Assembly (NCBI GenBank): GCA_030817875.1 | Contig: JAUSZU010000001.1 | Span: 2,790,001 to 2,854,000, forward strand | Source of the DNA: Flavobacterium sp. W4I14 | GTDB taxonomy: Bacteria; Bacteroidota; Bacteroidia; Sphingobacteriales; Sphingobacteriaceae | Length of the DNA: 64,000 nt | Direction of reading: 5' to 3' | Part shown: piece after piece, positions 19,054-28,391 of the stretch | Numbering within the stretch: the first letter of the stretch is position 1 | How the letters are laid out: each line of letters begins with the position of its first letter | Position numbers and translations under genes: made by a program | The notes under the pieces: model-generated | The model's database searches: none | The model's input: the letters and a program-made list of their open reading frames with translations, nothing else | What the model was told of the DNA's origin: nothing

Positions 19054-19236
19054 CGTCATTCCCGCGCATGCGGGGATCTTAATGCAACAATATGCATTAT
19101 GTTGAACTCGTTTAAATTTTAATAACGGTTGTCATCCTCGCGCATACGGGGATATTAATGCAACAATATGCATTATGTTGAACTCGTTTAAATTTTAATG
19201 ATGGTCGTCATCCTCGCGCATGCGGGGATATTAATG
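19054..19236. repeat. 76-bp tandem repeat, 2.4 copies
   Basis: GTCATNCNCGCGCATGCGGGGAT...followed by an AT-rich part recurs at 19055, 19131 and 19207, an exact 76-base spacing. Each unit carries a CCCGCGCATGCGGGG hairpin. Confidence 0.85.
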
Positions 19237-19281
19237 CTAATAAACATCAACCTCCCGGGTTCATTCGGGAGCCACATAATG

Positions 19282-19317
19282 AAGCCGCAGATTTAAAAAG
19301 GTCTGTGGCTTTTTTTA
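19282..19317 (+). terminator. Terminator after the PorP/SprF operon
   Basis: AAGCCGCAGA pairs with TCTGTGGCTT and is followed by a T run. A CTCCCG/CGGGAG hairpin at 19251-19271 precedes it. Confidence 0.8.
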
Positions 19318-19345
19318 TTGATCTCGTTTCCACCGATCCGCCTAA

Positions 19346-19698
19346 CCCCTATCCGCCTATCGGCACCTTTCCCCTGAAAGGGAAAGGGCTAAAAGACAAA
19401 TTATCGCGTCCTGCAATATGCGCCATGCGATCTGCATCATGCTATCCGGCCTAGCAGATTTTCGCAGGAAAAAGCACGAAAATCTGTGCACTCCCCATCA
19501 TTACCCCACAGCCCAAGGCAGGATCAAGCGGGTGCGCTGGAATAAGCCAGGGTAAGAGCCTCGATACTGCCGAGATTAAGATTTCCGTAGGTTTTTACAA
19601 GAAAAGATGCAAGCCTTGATCTTTTGTTTCTTTTCTATCAAGAGAAAAGAAAGAGCCCCTCGGTGGCGGTGAGCCGAGGCAAGCCCGAGCCTAGGGCA
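19346..19698. repeat. Composite structured intergenic repeat, copy 3
   Basis: Nearly complete copy: CCCCTATCCGCC start, CTTTCCCCTGAAAGGGAAAG hairpin, the GGCCTAGCAGATTTTCGC block, the GGCAGGATC...GATACTGCC block, and the two terminal hairpins. It aligns over its length with copies at 21190-21540 and 21615-22011. The 19034-19973 gap also holds the tandem repeat, a GTCATTCTGAA/AGGATGACA palindrome at 19711-19772 and a half GTCATTGCGAG element. No gene is seen. Confidence 0.8.
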
Positions 19699-19973
19699 AA
19701 ACCTACAATTGTCATTCTGAACGCAGTGAAGAATCTTTCCGTAAAAGATCCTTCGTGCCTCAGGATGACAGAAAATTGTTAGAAGCAAAAACGACGGAGC
19801 CACTACTGTAACAATCGCAGACAACCCTTAGTAGTAAGATTGCTTCCTCGGCTGAAAAAGCCTCATCGCAATGACGGATTTATTGTTGTAGCACAATGAC
19901 GACCGCATTAACACCTTACATTTCTTTACAAAAACCTCCCCCTTTCCCCCCTTATTTCACTATTTTTACCCCT

Positions 19974-21170
19974 ATGGCTAAACTCATCAATCTCGAAGTA
20001 TTTCAGCGTTTCTTCCGCTCCGGACAAGTAGGTGGTTTTTTATTATTAATCTGCGTGGCGATCTCCTTACTCATCGCCAATACCGCTTCAAAAGAAAGTT
20101 TCGAAGCATTTTTAGCAATCAAATTAGGCTTTGGCGAAGTGAACTACAGCATCTTAGCCTGGATAAACGACGCCTTAATGGCTATATTTTTCCTGCTCGT
20201 AGGACTCGAAATCAAACGCGAACTGCTCGAAGGAGAATTATCTTCCGTTAAAAGCGCAGCTTTACCCGTAATTGCAGCCATTGGCGGCATGCTCGTCCCT
20301 GCCTTAATTTATAGCCTGTTTAACAAAGGCGAAACCTCGGCATCGGGCTGGGGAATCCCCATGGCAACCGACATTGCCTTTGCCCTCGCCATTATCGCCA
20401 TGTTGGGTAAAAGCGTACCCACCAGTTTAAAAATATTCCTGGCGGCTTTAGCCATTGTAGATGATCTTGGTGCCATTCTCGTAATCGCGATCTTTTATAC
20501 CCACCAGATTCATTTCGAATACCTGGCCATGGCTGGAGGCATCCTCGTTCTTTTAAGCCTGATGAATTATTTCGGTGTAACCAAACTGGTCTTTTACCTC
20601 ATCCCAGGCATATTCCTTTGGTATTTTATCCATCATTCGGGCATCCACGCTACCATTGCTGGGGTACTGTTGGCTTTTACCATCCCCACTAACGAAACGG
20701 ATGTAGAATCGCCTCTAGAAAAACTCGAGCATTTTTTAACCACGCCGGTAAACTACATCATTATGCCCATTTTCGCTTTAGCGAATACTAACATCACTTT
20801 CCAAAAAGAAATGCTTGCCGGACTGGTTTCCCCTCTTGGACTGGGCATTATCGTAGGTTTATTCGTGGGTAAAACCATTGGCGTAACCTTTTTCAGCTGG
20901 TTAGCTGTGAAACTAAAATGGGCCGATTTACCCACCGGAGCAGGCTGGAAACACATTTTAGGTTTGGGCATGCTCGCCGGAATCGGTTTTACCATGTCGA
21001 TCTTTATTGCCCTGCTTTCTTTTAGCGAGGTGCTGCATGTATCAGAAGCAAAGTTTGCAATTCTAACCGCTTCGATCCTATCGGGTGTAGTGGGTTTTGT
21101 GTTTTTGAAATCGGTGAAAGCTAAAGGGTTAACCATAGAAGGCAATTTAACCACAGAGGACACAAAGTAA
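19974..21170 (+). CDS. nhaA: Na+/H+ antiporter NhaA
   Basis: Inner-membrane sodium-proton antiporter that exports Na+ at alkaline pH, with twelve membrane segments. The start at 19974 (MAKLINLEVFQRFF) gives 398 residues, close to the usual NhaA length. An in-frame ATG at 19896 would add 26 proline-rich residues encoded by repeat DNA and is unlikely. The paired ion-binding aspartates are in AIVDDLGAI, and WGIPMATDIAFALAI is the other family signature. Two decayed copies of this gene's 3' end are found at 24398-24559 and 27694-27813. Confidence 0.95.
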   Translation: MAKLINLEVFQRFFRSGQVGGFLLLICVAISLLIANTASKESFEAFLAIKLGFGEVNYSILAWINDALMAIFFLLVGLEIKRELLEGELSSVKSAALPVIAAIGGMLVPALIYSLFNKGETSASGWGIPMATDIAFALAIIAMLGKSVPTSLKIFLAALAIVDDLGAILVIAIFYTHQIHFEYLAMAGGILVLLSLMNYFGVTKLVFYLIPGIFLWYFIHHSGIHATIAGVLLAFTIPTNETDVESPLEKLEHFLTTPVNYIIMPIFALANTNITFQKEMLAGLVSPLGLGIIVGLFVGKTIGVTFFSWLAVKLKWADLPTGAGWKHILGLGMLAGIGFTMSIFIALLSFSEVLHVSEAKFAILTASILSGVVGFVFLKSVKAKGLTIEGNLTTEDTK

Positions 21171-21189
21171 AACACAGAGGGTCACAGAG

Positions 21190-21540
21190 CCTCTATCCGC
21201 CTATCGGCACCTTCCCCCTGAAAGGGAAAGGACTAAATAACAAATTACAGCGCCCTGCAGTGTGCACCATGCGATCTGCACCTTGCTATCCGGCCTGGCA
21301 GATTTTCGCCGGAAAAAGCACGGAAATCTTTGTATCTGCCCTCATTAACCCACAGCCCAAGGCAGGATCAAGCGAGAGCATAGGGATAAGCAAGGGGCTA
21401 AGAGCCTGGATACTGCCGCTTTCAAGATTTTCGTAGCTTTTTACAAGAAAGGATGCAAGCCTTGATTTTTTGTTACTTTTGGATCAAGCCAAAAGTAAGA
21501 GCCCCTCGGCGGCGGTGAGCCGAGGCAAGCCTGAGCAAGG
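21190..21540. repeat. Composite structured intergenic repeat, copy 4
   Basis: Same modules as the copy at 19346. The terminal hairpin has changed to TTACTTTTGG/CCAAAAGTAA, keeping all pairs. It starts 20 bases after the nhaA stop. Confidence 0.8.
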
Positions 21541-21614
21541 GGCAAGAAGATAGCGAACGCATTAAGATTGCTTCGTGCCTCGCAATGACGACCGTATAAT
21601 AGCGAACGCCTTAA

Positions 21615-22011
21615 ACCCCTATCCGCCTATTGGTACCTTTCCTCTGAAAGGGAAAGGACTGAAAAACAAATTACCGCACCCTGCAATACGCCCCATGCAA
21701 TCTGCTCCTTGCAATCTGCTCCTTGCTATCTGCTCCTTGCTATCTGCACCCTGCTATCCGGCCTAGCAGATTTTCGCCGGAAAAATCACGGAAATCTGTG
21801 CACTTCCCCTCATTAACCCACAGCCCAAGGCAGGATCAAGAGGGTGCGCTGGGATAAGCCTGGGTAAGAGCCTAGATACTGCCGCGATAAAGATTTCCGT
21901 AGGTTTTTACAAGAAAAGATGCAAGCCTTGGGTTTTTGTTTCTTTTGGGCCAAGCCAAAAGAAAGAGCCCCTTCGGCGGCGGCGAGCCGAGGCAAGACTG
22001 AGCAAGCGGCA
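21615..22011. repeat. Composite structured intergenic repeat, copy 5
   Basis: Same modules again, with a local tandem expansion of a CTTGCTATCTGCTC unit near 21705-21750. The terminal hairpin is TTTCTTTTGG/CCAAAAGAAA. Between this and the HxlR gene (22012-22205) I see only short repeat fragments. Confidence 0.8.
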
Positions 22012-22205
22012 AGAAAATAGCGAGCGCATTAAGATTGCTTCGTGCCCCGCATCCGATAGCTATCGGATGACGACCGTATTATAACGAGCGCCTTAAACCC
22101 CTATCCGCCTATCATTCTCAACCTTCCGCTTTACCCCTCGTGGTATTCTCTTAGAATAAAAGAAATAAGCATTGCATTTTGGATGCTGCGCTTAAATAAA
22201 CCAAA

Positions 22206-22571
22206 TCAAAACTCCCCTAACATACTTTTATGCTTTACGCCCCACCTTTCGAGTTCACTGATAATCGGTCTCAATTCGATGCCAATTGCGGTTAGTTCGT
22301 ATTCAACCCGTAGCGGAACTTCGGCGTATATGGTTCGCTTAACAATTTTAGCTGCCTCTAATTTACGTAGCTGTAAGGTTAGCATCCGCTCGGTAATATT
22401 GGGCAAATGTTTTTTTAACTCTCCAAATCTGAGTTTACCGTTCATTAACCACGAACAGATCGCTAAAGCCCATTGACCGCCAATAATGTTGGCTGTATAA
22501 ACTTCAAAACACTCATCAGCTAGAGCTTGTTTGTTTGCGTAGTTGGTTGAGGTTTCCTTGATTTTAGACAT
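22206..22571 (-). CDS. HxlR-family transcriptional regulator
   Basis: Winged-helix regulator of 121 residues. The HxlR pattern is clear: CFEVYTANIIGGQWALAICSWLMNGKLRFGELKKHLPNITERMLTLQLRKLEAAKIV, then the wing and a C-terminal dimer helix ending in ELERWG. Family knowledge: such regulators usually sense quinones or reactive carbonyls through an N-terminal cysteine; here a Cys lies in DECFEVY. It is divergent from the flavodoxin-fold oxidoreductase, 99 bases away, which is probably its target. Confidence 0.92.
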   Translation of the reverse strand: MSKIKETSTNYANKQALADECFEVYTANIIGGQWALAICSWLMNGKLRFGELKKHLPNITERMLTLQLRKLEAAKIVKRTIYAEVPLRVEYELTAIGIELRPIISELERWGVKHKSMLGEF

Positions 22572-22670
22572 GCTTACATTTTTTATAGTACCTTACAATT
22601 GGTTGCTAATTTACAAAATAAGCGGTTATGCATCTATTTTTGCGCTTTATAATCATCAAAATTTGTAAAA

Positions 22671-23201
22671 ATGAAAACATTAATCGTTGTAACCCATCCC
22701 GATATTAAAAGTTCCCTAATCAACAAACGATGGATAGAAGAATTAACTCAATACCCTGATAAATATCTAGTCCATCAACTGTATGAGGCCTATCCTGACG
22801 AAAAGATTGATGTATTGGCAGAACAAAAACTGGTTGAACTACATGACAAAATTGTATTCCAGTTTCCCTATTATTGGTTCAATTGTCCCTCACTTTTAAA
22901 AAAATGGATGGATGAAGTACTCACCCATGGATGGGCCTATGGCAGCAAAAGCGGTTTCAAATTGGCTGACAAGAAAATTGCCCTGGCCATTTCATTGGGT
23001 GTTGAAGAACATGAACTGCGTCCATCAGAAAAATATAAATATACATTAGCAGAATTAACCCGTCCGTTCGAACTTTCTTTTCAATATGTAAAAGCCGATT
23101 ACCGACCTTTATTTGCTTATTATGGAATGGAGCATAACACTTCGAAAAAATGGATAGAAGAAAGCATTCCTTTGTATTTAGATTTTTTAGATTCGTTATA
23201 A
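22671..23201 (+). CDS. NAD(P)H-dependent flavodoxin-fold oxidoreductase
   Basis: Cytoplasmic FMN-dependent quinone reductase-like protein (KefF/MdaB group), 176 residues. It shows the flavodoxin start KTLIVVTHPD, the loop KIVFQFPYYWFNCPSLLKKWMDEVLTHGWAYG and the LADKKIALAISLG strand. It likely reduces quinones or electrophiles using NAD(P)H. TATTTTTG at 22635-22642 fits a -7 box. The divergent HxlR regulator suggests induction by the substrate. Confidence 0.9.
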   Translation: MKTLIVVTHPDIKSSLINKRWIEELTQYPDKYLVHQLYEAYPDEKIDVLAEQKLVELHDKIVFQFPYYWFNCPSLLKKWMDEVLTHGWAYGSKSGFKLADKKIALAISLGVEEHELRPSEKYKYTLAELTRPFELSFQYVKADYRPLFAYYGMEHNTSKKWIEESIPLYLDFLDSL

Positions 23202-23218
23202 AGATTAAGCTAATATTT

Positions 23219-23353
23219 AACCGCAAAGAACGCAAAGTTTTTACCACCGAGTGCACTGAGTTTTACACAGAGGAACACAGAGAGCAGTATAGCCTTTTAG
23301 GCACCCAGCTCTGTACACTTAGTGCCCTTTCTACGCGAACTTTGTGGTAAAAA
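23219..23353. repeat. CACAGAG-type inverted repeat
   Basis: ACCGCAAAGAACGCAAAG and CCACCGAGTGCACTGAG...CACAGAGGAACACAGAG on the left have complementary segments GCTCTGTACACTTAGTGC and ACTTTGTGGT on the right. Beyond it, up to 23605, there is a CATTTCGACTGGAGCGCAGCGGAATGG-type half repeat and no gene. Confidence 0.6.
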
Positions 23354-23605
23354 GATGTTATTTGTTTTTTTCTTAACCGCGAAGAGCGCAATGTGGGTCG
23401 CAAAGAAGGCGAAGTATAAGTAATTGAATTCACTTAAACGTTGTTCAGTGCAAGGTTAATACCAATAAGACATTTTGTAGGACAATCATCATTTCGACTG
23501 GAGCGCAGCGGAATGGAGAACCCGAAGGCTCTGCGAAGCGAAATCTATAAAAGAGATAGAATTGCAGTCTCTGACTAAATTAAGATAATTCGGTGACTCA
23601 TTAGA

Positions 23606-24262
23606 TTATAGAGAATTTAATACGTCCTCATCATTAATTTTTCCACTAATCAGCATCTTTACCTCTTCCGCATTTCGATAATTGGTTTTTTCAAGTGCTG
23701 CCAGCATTTGATCACGCTCCTTTTTTTGATGATTCAAATGGTAGGCGATGACTAAATTTGACAGGATTACAGGATTCTTACCTAGGTCGTCCTTTTCTTT
23801 TGCGATCTCTCCCAATTCAATAGCCCTAGCAAAATTTCGGTTTTTAATTTCTACAACGGATAGGCTGGTATATACACTTGGATCATCCGGATTTAGCTGC
23901 AGGGCCCTTTCATAATATGTTCTGGCCTTTGCATAATTTCCTTTCATTCTTTCAACAACACCTAAACCTACAATGGTACGTTCGTTTTGATCATCCAACA
24001 CAAGTGCTTTTTTATAAGCCTGTTCAGCACCCAGGGTATCATTTAGCTCCACGTTAACCAATCCTAAATAAGACCAACATTTAGGTGAATCGGGATGATC
24101 CTTTAAATAACGCTTCAATGCACCTTTTGCTTTTTCATATTCCCCTGCATAGTAAAACTCATTTACCTTTGCAATAGTTGTATTTTCTGGCCCCCTAAAA
24201 AGTTTCTTGCCAATAAAAAAAGCCACAACAAAAAATACAACAGCAATTAATTTTTTCTTCAT
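23606..24262 (-). CDS. Membrane-anchored TPR protein
   Basis: Protein of 218 residues with one N-terminal membrane segment (about 3-20) followed by at least four tetratricopeptide repeats (about 28-165), for example PKCWSYLGLVNVELNDTLGAEQAYKKALVL and AKARTYYERALQLNPDDPSVYTSL. The repeats should lie outside the cytoplasmic membrane and bind another protein. No enzyme domain is seen. It is alone on its strand, and no partner can be named from context. Confidence 0.8.
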   Translation of the reverse strand: MKKKLIAVVFFVVAFFIGKKLFRGPENTTIAKVNEFYYAGEYEKAKGALKRYLKDHPDSPKCWSYLGLVNVELNDTLGAEQAYKKALVLDDQNERTIVGLGVVERMKGNYAKARTYYERALQLNPDDPSVYTSLSVVEIKNRNFARAIELGEIAKEKDDLGKNPVILSNLVIAYHLNHQKKERDQMLAALEKTNYRNAEEVKMLISGKINDEDVLNSL

Positions 24263-24397
24263 TGGTGAGTACAGTTAAATATAAATTAATCTTTAGCTTA
24301 ATCCTTCATGGACGATGTGAACAGATAAGACTTTTTAAATATAAAATAAAAGGGTTGGTAAAAGATGATTACATTCTTATTCTTTTGCACTGATCAT

Positions 24398-24559
24398 CTA
24401 ATGCTAGCAGATGAATCGGTTTCAGCATGCCGATCTTTATTGCCTTACTCTATTTTAGCAAGGTGCTGTATGTTTCGGAAACGATTTTGCCATTTTAACC
24501 GCTTCTATCTTATCAGGCGTGGTTGGTTTTGTGTTTTTGAAATCGGTGAAAAAGGTTTA
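24398..24559 (+). pseudogene. Decayed copy of the nhaA 3' end (first)
   Basis: From ATGCTAGCAGATGAATCGGTTT to GAAATCGGTGAAAAAGG, this aligns with nhaA 20967-21123, for example CGATCTTTATTGCC, TAACCGCTTC and TGGTTTTGTGTTTTTGAAATCGGTGAAA. The reading frame is broken. It lies about 300 bases before the STAND gene. The remaining gap to 24852 is AT-rich and shows nothing clear. Confidence 0.85.
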
Positions 24560-24852
24560 ATAATAAACAAGCAAAGAACATAAAGCTTAAGCAACCCACT
24601 CGCTATTGATATATTGTTTCATTAAGAAGATATGGTTAATCTTGTGCTGAAAAAACACTATATGGAATTGTTTTGCTAGCGAAGGAGAGAAAATTGGAAA
24701 GTTTTAAGATTGAAAAGAATAGATTAAAACAATTGGTTTGTTATATACATCCCAAAGTTCTATAAGCTTGTTCTTTAAACTCTAAGCTTTAGTTACTTTG
24801 GAAAATTTAAAGTGTAGCTAAATGAGTATATTGCAAATTAATACTCTCATTA

Positions 24853-27510
24853 ATGGCGAAGGTAACAGAAACCAGATTAACTATAGCAGCATTCATATAT
24901 GCAATTGAAATTGATTTGAAAATTTTATTGAATCAATATTTATTACCTAATTTTCAAGATTTAAGTTTTTTACGGGAAACGGATGTCATCGAAAAAATCA
25001 AAAGAAGATTTAAAGGTGACAATCCAGGAATCTTACCTGAGGACAACTTACAGGAAGTTATAGAGTTTCTTGATTTTCAAGAAACTTATACAACGATTGT
25101 TAAAAACAAGCACTTTTTTCCTGATAATGTTTACCAAGAAGTAAAAAAACTAATTCCAGATTTGGATAACTTGGTTCCGATTAGAAATAGAGTAATGCAT
25201 ACAAGACCGCTACTTTCAGACGATTTTTCTAATACTTGGATATTCATAACTACTCTTGTTGAATCACATAATATTTCATGGATAACACTTAAGGATACCA
25301 AATCAAAAATTGAAACCGATCCCTCTTATGTTCTTACATTAAGTATTCCATCATATGGAGACAAAATTGACGAAGCGTACCATAATCTACCAGCTCCAGA
25401 TTTCGACGAAACCGGTTTTATAGGTAGAAAGAAAGACATTTTGGATGTTTCTAAACTTATTTTAGGAAATAATAGAGTAGTAAGTATAATTGGTGAAGGA
25501 GGAGTGGGAAAATCAGCTCTTGCTCTAAAGGTTGCCTACGATATTTTAGATCTTAAAGAGCAAAATCCTTTTGATATAATAATTTGGATAACCGCAAAAT
25601 CGACAATGTTAACGGCAAATGGCATTTTAGAAATAAAAAACACCTTAAAAGATTATGCAGGTGTAATTGAAGGAATTGGAGAAATAATGGGAACATCAAA
25701 AAATAGCCTAGATGATATTCTAGAATACATGGATGTTTTCAAAGTGCTCCTGATTGTTGATAATTTAGAAACAATTTTAGATGAATCAGTAAGAGAATTT
25801 ATTAGGGAAGCTCAGATGAAATGCAAAATCTTAATTACATCACGTATTGGATTGGGTGAACTTGAGTTCCGAAGACCGATTTTTGGTTTGACAGAATCGG
25901 AATCAATTCTACTAATTAGACAATTTGCTTCCATTAAACAAAGTGATATATTAAACAGATTACCTGCAAATCAATTAGTGTCAATTGCGGAAAAATTACA
26001 TTACAATCCACTAGCTCTTAAATGGTTTGTCAGCTCGGTGGAGTTAGGTACTGATCCAAATGTGGTTGTGAGTGATCTAGAACAAGTATTATCATTTTGT
26101 TTAAGTAATGTTTATGAAAAACTATCTCCTGAGGGTAGACAAGTTATTAATACAATCCTTTCTGCGAGAAAGAACCTGAATGATGCACAGCTAATATATC
26201 TCACTGGTCTACCATCAATTGTTCTCCGCAGAACGATAAACGAACTATTTGCAACAACAATTGTAGCTAGAGAAATAATTCACAACGCTGAAGGTAATGA
26301 AGTTATGTATCAAATTTCAGAGTTTGCAAAAGACTATATATTATTGAAACATCCAGTTGAAGTAAGCTTTGTGAAAGATATTATTAGTAAAATCAACTCT
26401 CTATCAAAAACTACTTCAGGCATAAACCAGGCTACACAGGCTAACGAATTTGCAATTAATGCAATTACTATTAGAAATGTAAATGAAAAAGTAACTGCTA
26501 GATTAATATCAGAAGCATTAAAATTTTCAAAAAACGGAAGTAATCTGGAAACTAGTGGTGATATTATTGGATCTAAGAAGGCGTATTTATTAGCTTTAGA
26601 AAAGATAAACGAGGCCAAGTCTATTCTTCCAAGTTATTTTGAGATCTATAGGGTAAGCGCCTTTATTAAAGCTACTTCTGGTGATATTTTAGGTGCAGAG
26701 CAAGACTATCTTACTGGTTTTGAGATGGAGCCTGATAATCCTAGATTATTGTATTTTTATGCTGGTTTTTTACTTTATAGCTTTGACGATGTTGAAAATG
26801 CAATCATAGCTGCAGAAAAATTATATAAAATAAAGCCAGATTCTAAACATCCGGCTTTACTATTGTCTCGGTGCTATTCAACAGCAATGAAGCATAAGGA
26901 AGCAATTGAATTGGTAGAAAAAGTAATTGAACAGGGATCTCTTACTAAATCTGAACTTAGGATAGCAAATACAGATTTGATCAGTATGTATGGATATTGG
27001 GGAAATGAGATAGTGCAAGGTGAAGGTGATTACCAAAAAGCAATATTAACTTTTATTAAAGGTCTTTCGATATTTGAGTTTTGCGTGGATGAAAGAAATT
27101 TTGACGGCAAAATGATCAAGAATTTTTGTTCAACACTGAAGACCTTTATTAAAGCCATTCCAAAAATTCATAATGAGGATAATCTTGAATATATTAAAGA
27201 ACTATTTATTAAATATGATGATCAGTTGGCACTTAATCAAAGTAAAAATTACCTTTCAAATATGGTTGAAGAAGCCTACGGTATCGAATTTATAGCAAAT
27301 TACAATGGCCTTCACGGTGTTATCGACAGAATAAATCACACAATGCATTTTGCATTTATAAAAATAAGTGATGGTACAGATTTATATGTAAATGCCAATT
27401 CATTTAAGTATCGTACAGATTTCGAAAACCTTAAAATGGGAGATCGAGTGAGTTACCAATTAGGTCAAAATAAACAAGGAAAATGTGCAATTAACCTCAT
27501 TGTAGAATAA
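24853..27510 (+). CDS. HEPN-NB-ARC-TPR STAND NTPase with C-terminal OB-fold
   Basis: Protein of 885 residues, cytoplasmic. N-terminal helical domain (about 1-125) ends in R111-N-R-V-M-H116, the Rx4H motif of HEPN ribonucleases. NB-ARC NTPase: Walker A GEGGVGKS with K220, Walker B VLLIVDN (298-304), sensor ILITSR (326-331), winged helix to about 510. TPR-like helices about 560-760. The last 65 residues (HGVIDRINHTMHFAFIKISDGTDLYVNAN...) look like a cold-shock/S1-type OB fold. Family knowledge: STAND proteins with nuclease effectors act as phage sensors that assemble on ligand binding. The antiphage role is inference. It is monocistronic and AT-rich, and it is bracketed by two nhaA remnants. 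Confidence 0.85.
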   Translation: MAKVTETRLTIAAFIYAIEIDLKILLNQYLLPNFQDLSFLRETDVIEKIKRRFKGDNPGILPEDNLQEVIEFLDFQETYTTIVKNKHFFPDNVYQEVKKLIPDLDNLVPIRNRVMHTRPLLSDDFSNTWIFITTLVESHNISWITLKDTKSKIETDPSYVLTLSIPSYGDKIDEAYHNLPAPDFDETGFIGRKKDILDVSKLILGNNRVVSIIGEGGVGKSALALKVAYDILDLKEQNPFDIIIWITAKSTMLTANGILEIKNTLKDYAGVIEGIGEIMGTSKNSLDDILEYMDVFKVLLIVDNLETILDESVREFIREAQMKCKILITSRIGLGELEFRRPIFGLTESESILLIRQFASIKQSDILNRLPANQLVSIAEKLHYNPLALKWFVSSVELGTDPNVVVSDLEQVLSFCLSNVYEKLSPEGRQVINTILSARKNLNDAQLIYLTGLPSIVLRRTINELFATTIVAREIIHNAEGNEVMYQISEFAKDYILLKHPVEVSFVKDIISKINSLSKTTSGINQATQANEFAINAITIRNVNEKVTARLISEALKFSKNGSNLETSGDIIGSKKAYLLALEKINEAKSILPSYFEIYRVSAFIKATSGDILGAEQDYLTGFEMEPDNPRLLYFYAGFLLYSFDDVENAIIAAEKLYKIKPDSKHPALLLSRCYSTAMKHKEAIELVEKVIEQGSLTKSELRIANTDLISMYGYWGNEIVQGEGDYQKAILTFIKGLSIFEFCVDERNFDGKMIKNFCSTLKTFIKAIPKIHNEDNLEYIKELFIKYDDQLALNQSKNYLSNMVEEAYGIEFIANYNGLHGVIDRINHTMHFAFIKISDGTDLYVNANSFKYRTDFENLKMGDRVSYQLGQNKQGKCAINLIVE

Positions 27511-27650
27511 TATTATAGCATCAGTCACAAGATACTGAACGTTGTTAACATTAACAGAAACATTTCATTAATCTTCGAACTAAGAAAAAATCATAAAGTT
27601 ATTGGCTTGTAAAAGAAAGTGACATGTTCTAAAAAAATAGCTACAAAAGT

Positions 27651-27684
27651 AAAAAGCCCGATCATAAATGATCGAGCTTTTTTT
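27651..27684 (+). terminator. Terminator after the STAND gene
   Basis: AAAAAGCCCGATCA and TGATCGAGCTTTTTTT pair around a TAAA loop and end in a T run. Confidence 0.8.
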
Positions 27685-27693
27685 GCACCAATC

Positions 27694-27813
27694 TAATGTT
27701 AACAGATGAATCAGCTTTACCATGTCGATCTTTATTATACAGCTCATGTTTCTGAGGCGATTTTGCAATTTAATGGTTTCTATCTTATGGTGCGTGGTAG
27801 CCTTTTTCATATA
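27694..27813 (+). pseudogene. Decayed copy of the nhaA 3' end (second)
   Basis: ATGTTAACAGATGAATCAGCTTTACCATGTCGATCTTTATT and later CTATCTTATGGTGCGTGGTAG align with the first remnant and with nhaA. It shares with the first remnant the GCAGATGAATC/ACAGATGAATC form that differs from nhaA, so both come from one paralogue or from each other. It is shorter and more decayed than the first. Confidence 0.75.
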
Positions 27814-27884
27814 GAGCTACAATTTAATTATTACCAAGCAACTAGTTAATAAAATGGATATTGACATATACTCATGCTATATCT

Positions 27885-28391
27885 CTACCAACCTATTTCG
27901 TAGCCTAAATTTGATAGCCTAAAACTCATTGCTAAAGGACTGACCTGGAACTTGTTTGCAAGATAATCTACTGTATCTTCTCCATAAGGTACTTCCGACA
28001 CCGCTTCTTCAACCAATATCTTTGGCATCAAAAGTGAAGCAGCGAAGGCATTGGCCTCACGCTCTTTTAATTTTTCTCCAGTTGTAGAAGCGGAATCTCT
28101 ATAAAGAACTCGTTGTGTTTTATCGATAAAAAGAGAGATGTCCTTGTGCAGCATATAGTGTCCCAGTTCATGTGCTATTGTAAAACGCTGCCTAAATTTG
28201 TTTTCTCTTTTGTTGTACATAATGTATGACACATTGTCTTTTGTGACAAAAAGACCTGACACATCACTATCAAGATCAACTTTCTGAACAATTACTCCTA
28301 ACTTTTCCGCAAGTTTCTTTGGGTCTACAGGAGCGGTGTGAACAGCCAGTTTTCTTAAAAGCTCGTTAGCTCTATCCTCGATATATTTCAT
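27885..28391 (-). CDS. ImmA/IrrE-family metallopeptidase
   Basis: Zinc metallopeptidase of 168 residues with the ImmA/IrrE signature TIAHELGHYMLH (H74, E75, H78) and a downstream E in KEREANAFAASLLMP as third ligand. Family knowledge: such enzymes cleave or inactivate a partner XRE repressor on a stress or induction signal. The start codon overlaps the stop of the upstream XRE gene (ATGA, 28388-28391), so the pair is translationally coupled. Confidence 0.92.
   Translation of the reverse strand: MKYIEDRANELLRKLAVHTAPVDPKKLAEKLGVIVQKVDLDSDVSGLFVTKDNVSYIMYNKRENKFRQRFTIAHELGHYMLHKDISLFIDKTQRVLYRDSASTTGEKLKEREANAFAASLLMPKILVEEAVSEVPYGEDTVDYLANKFQVSPLAMSFRLSNLGYEIGW

Noticed and set aside
19576..19824. 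Minus-strand ORF of 82 codons across the intergenic repeat
   Set aside because: Similar short frames appear at 21813-21995 and 46429-46623 because they lie in copies of the same structured repeat. The conservation follows the hairpins, with stem changes that alter the codons, so these are not proteins.
19896..19973. Upstream in-frame ATG extending NhaA by 26 residues
   Set aside because: The extension is encoded by repeat-derived and C-rich sequence and is not like any NhaA N-terminus; ATG 19974 gives the normal length.
24365..24583. ORF of 72 codons upstream of the STAND gene
   Set aside because: The frame is unrelated to the nhaA frame of the remnant it covers, so it is a chance opening.
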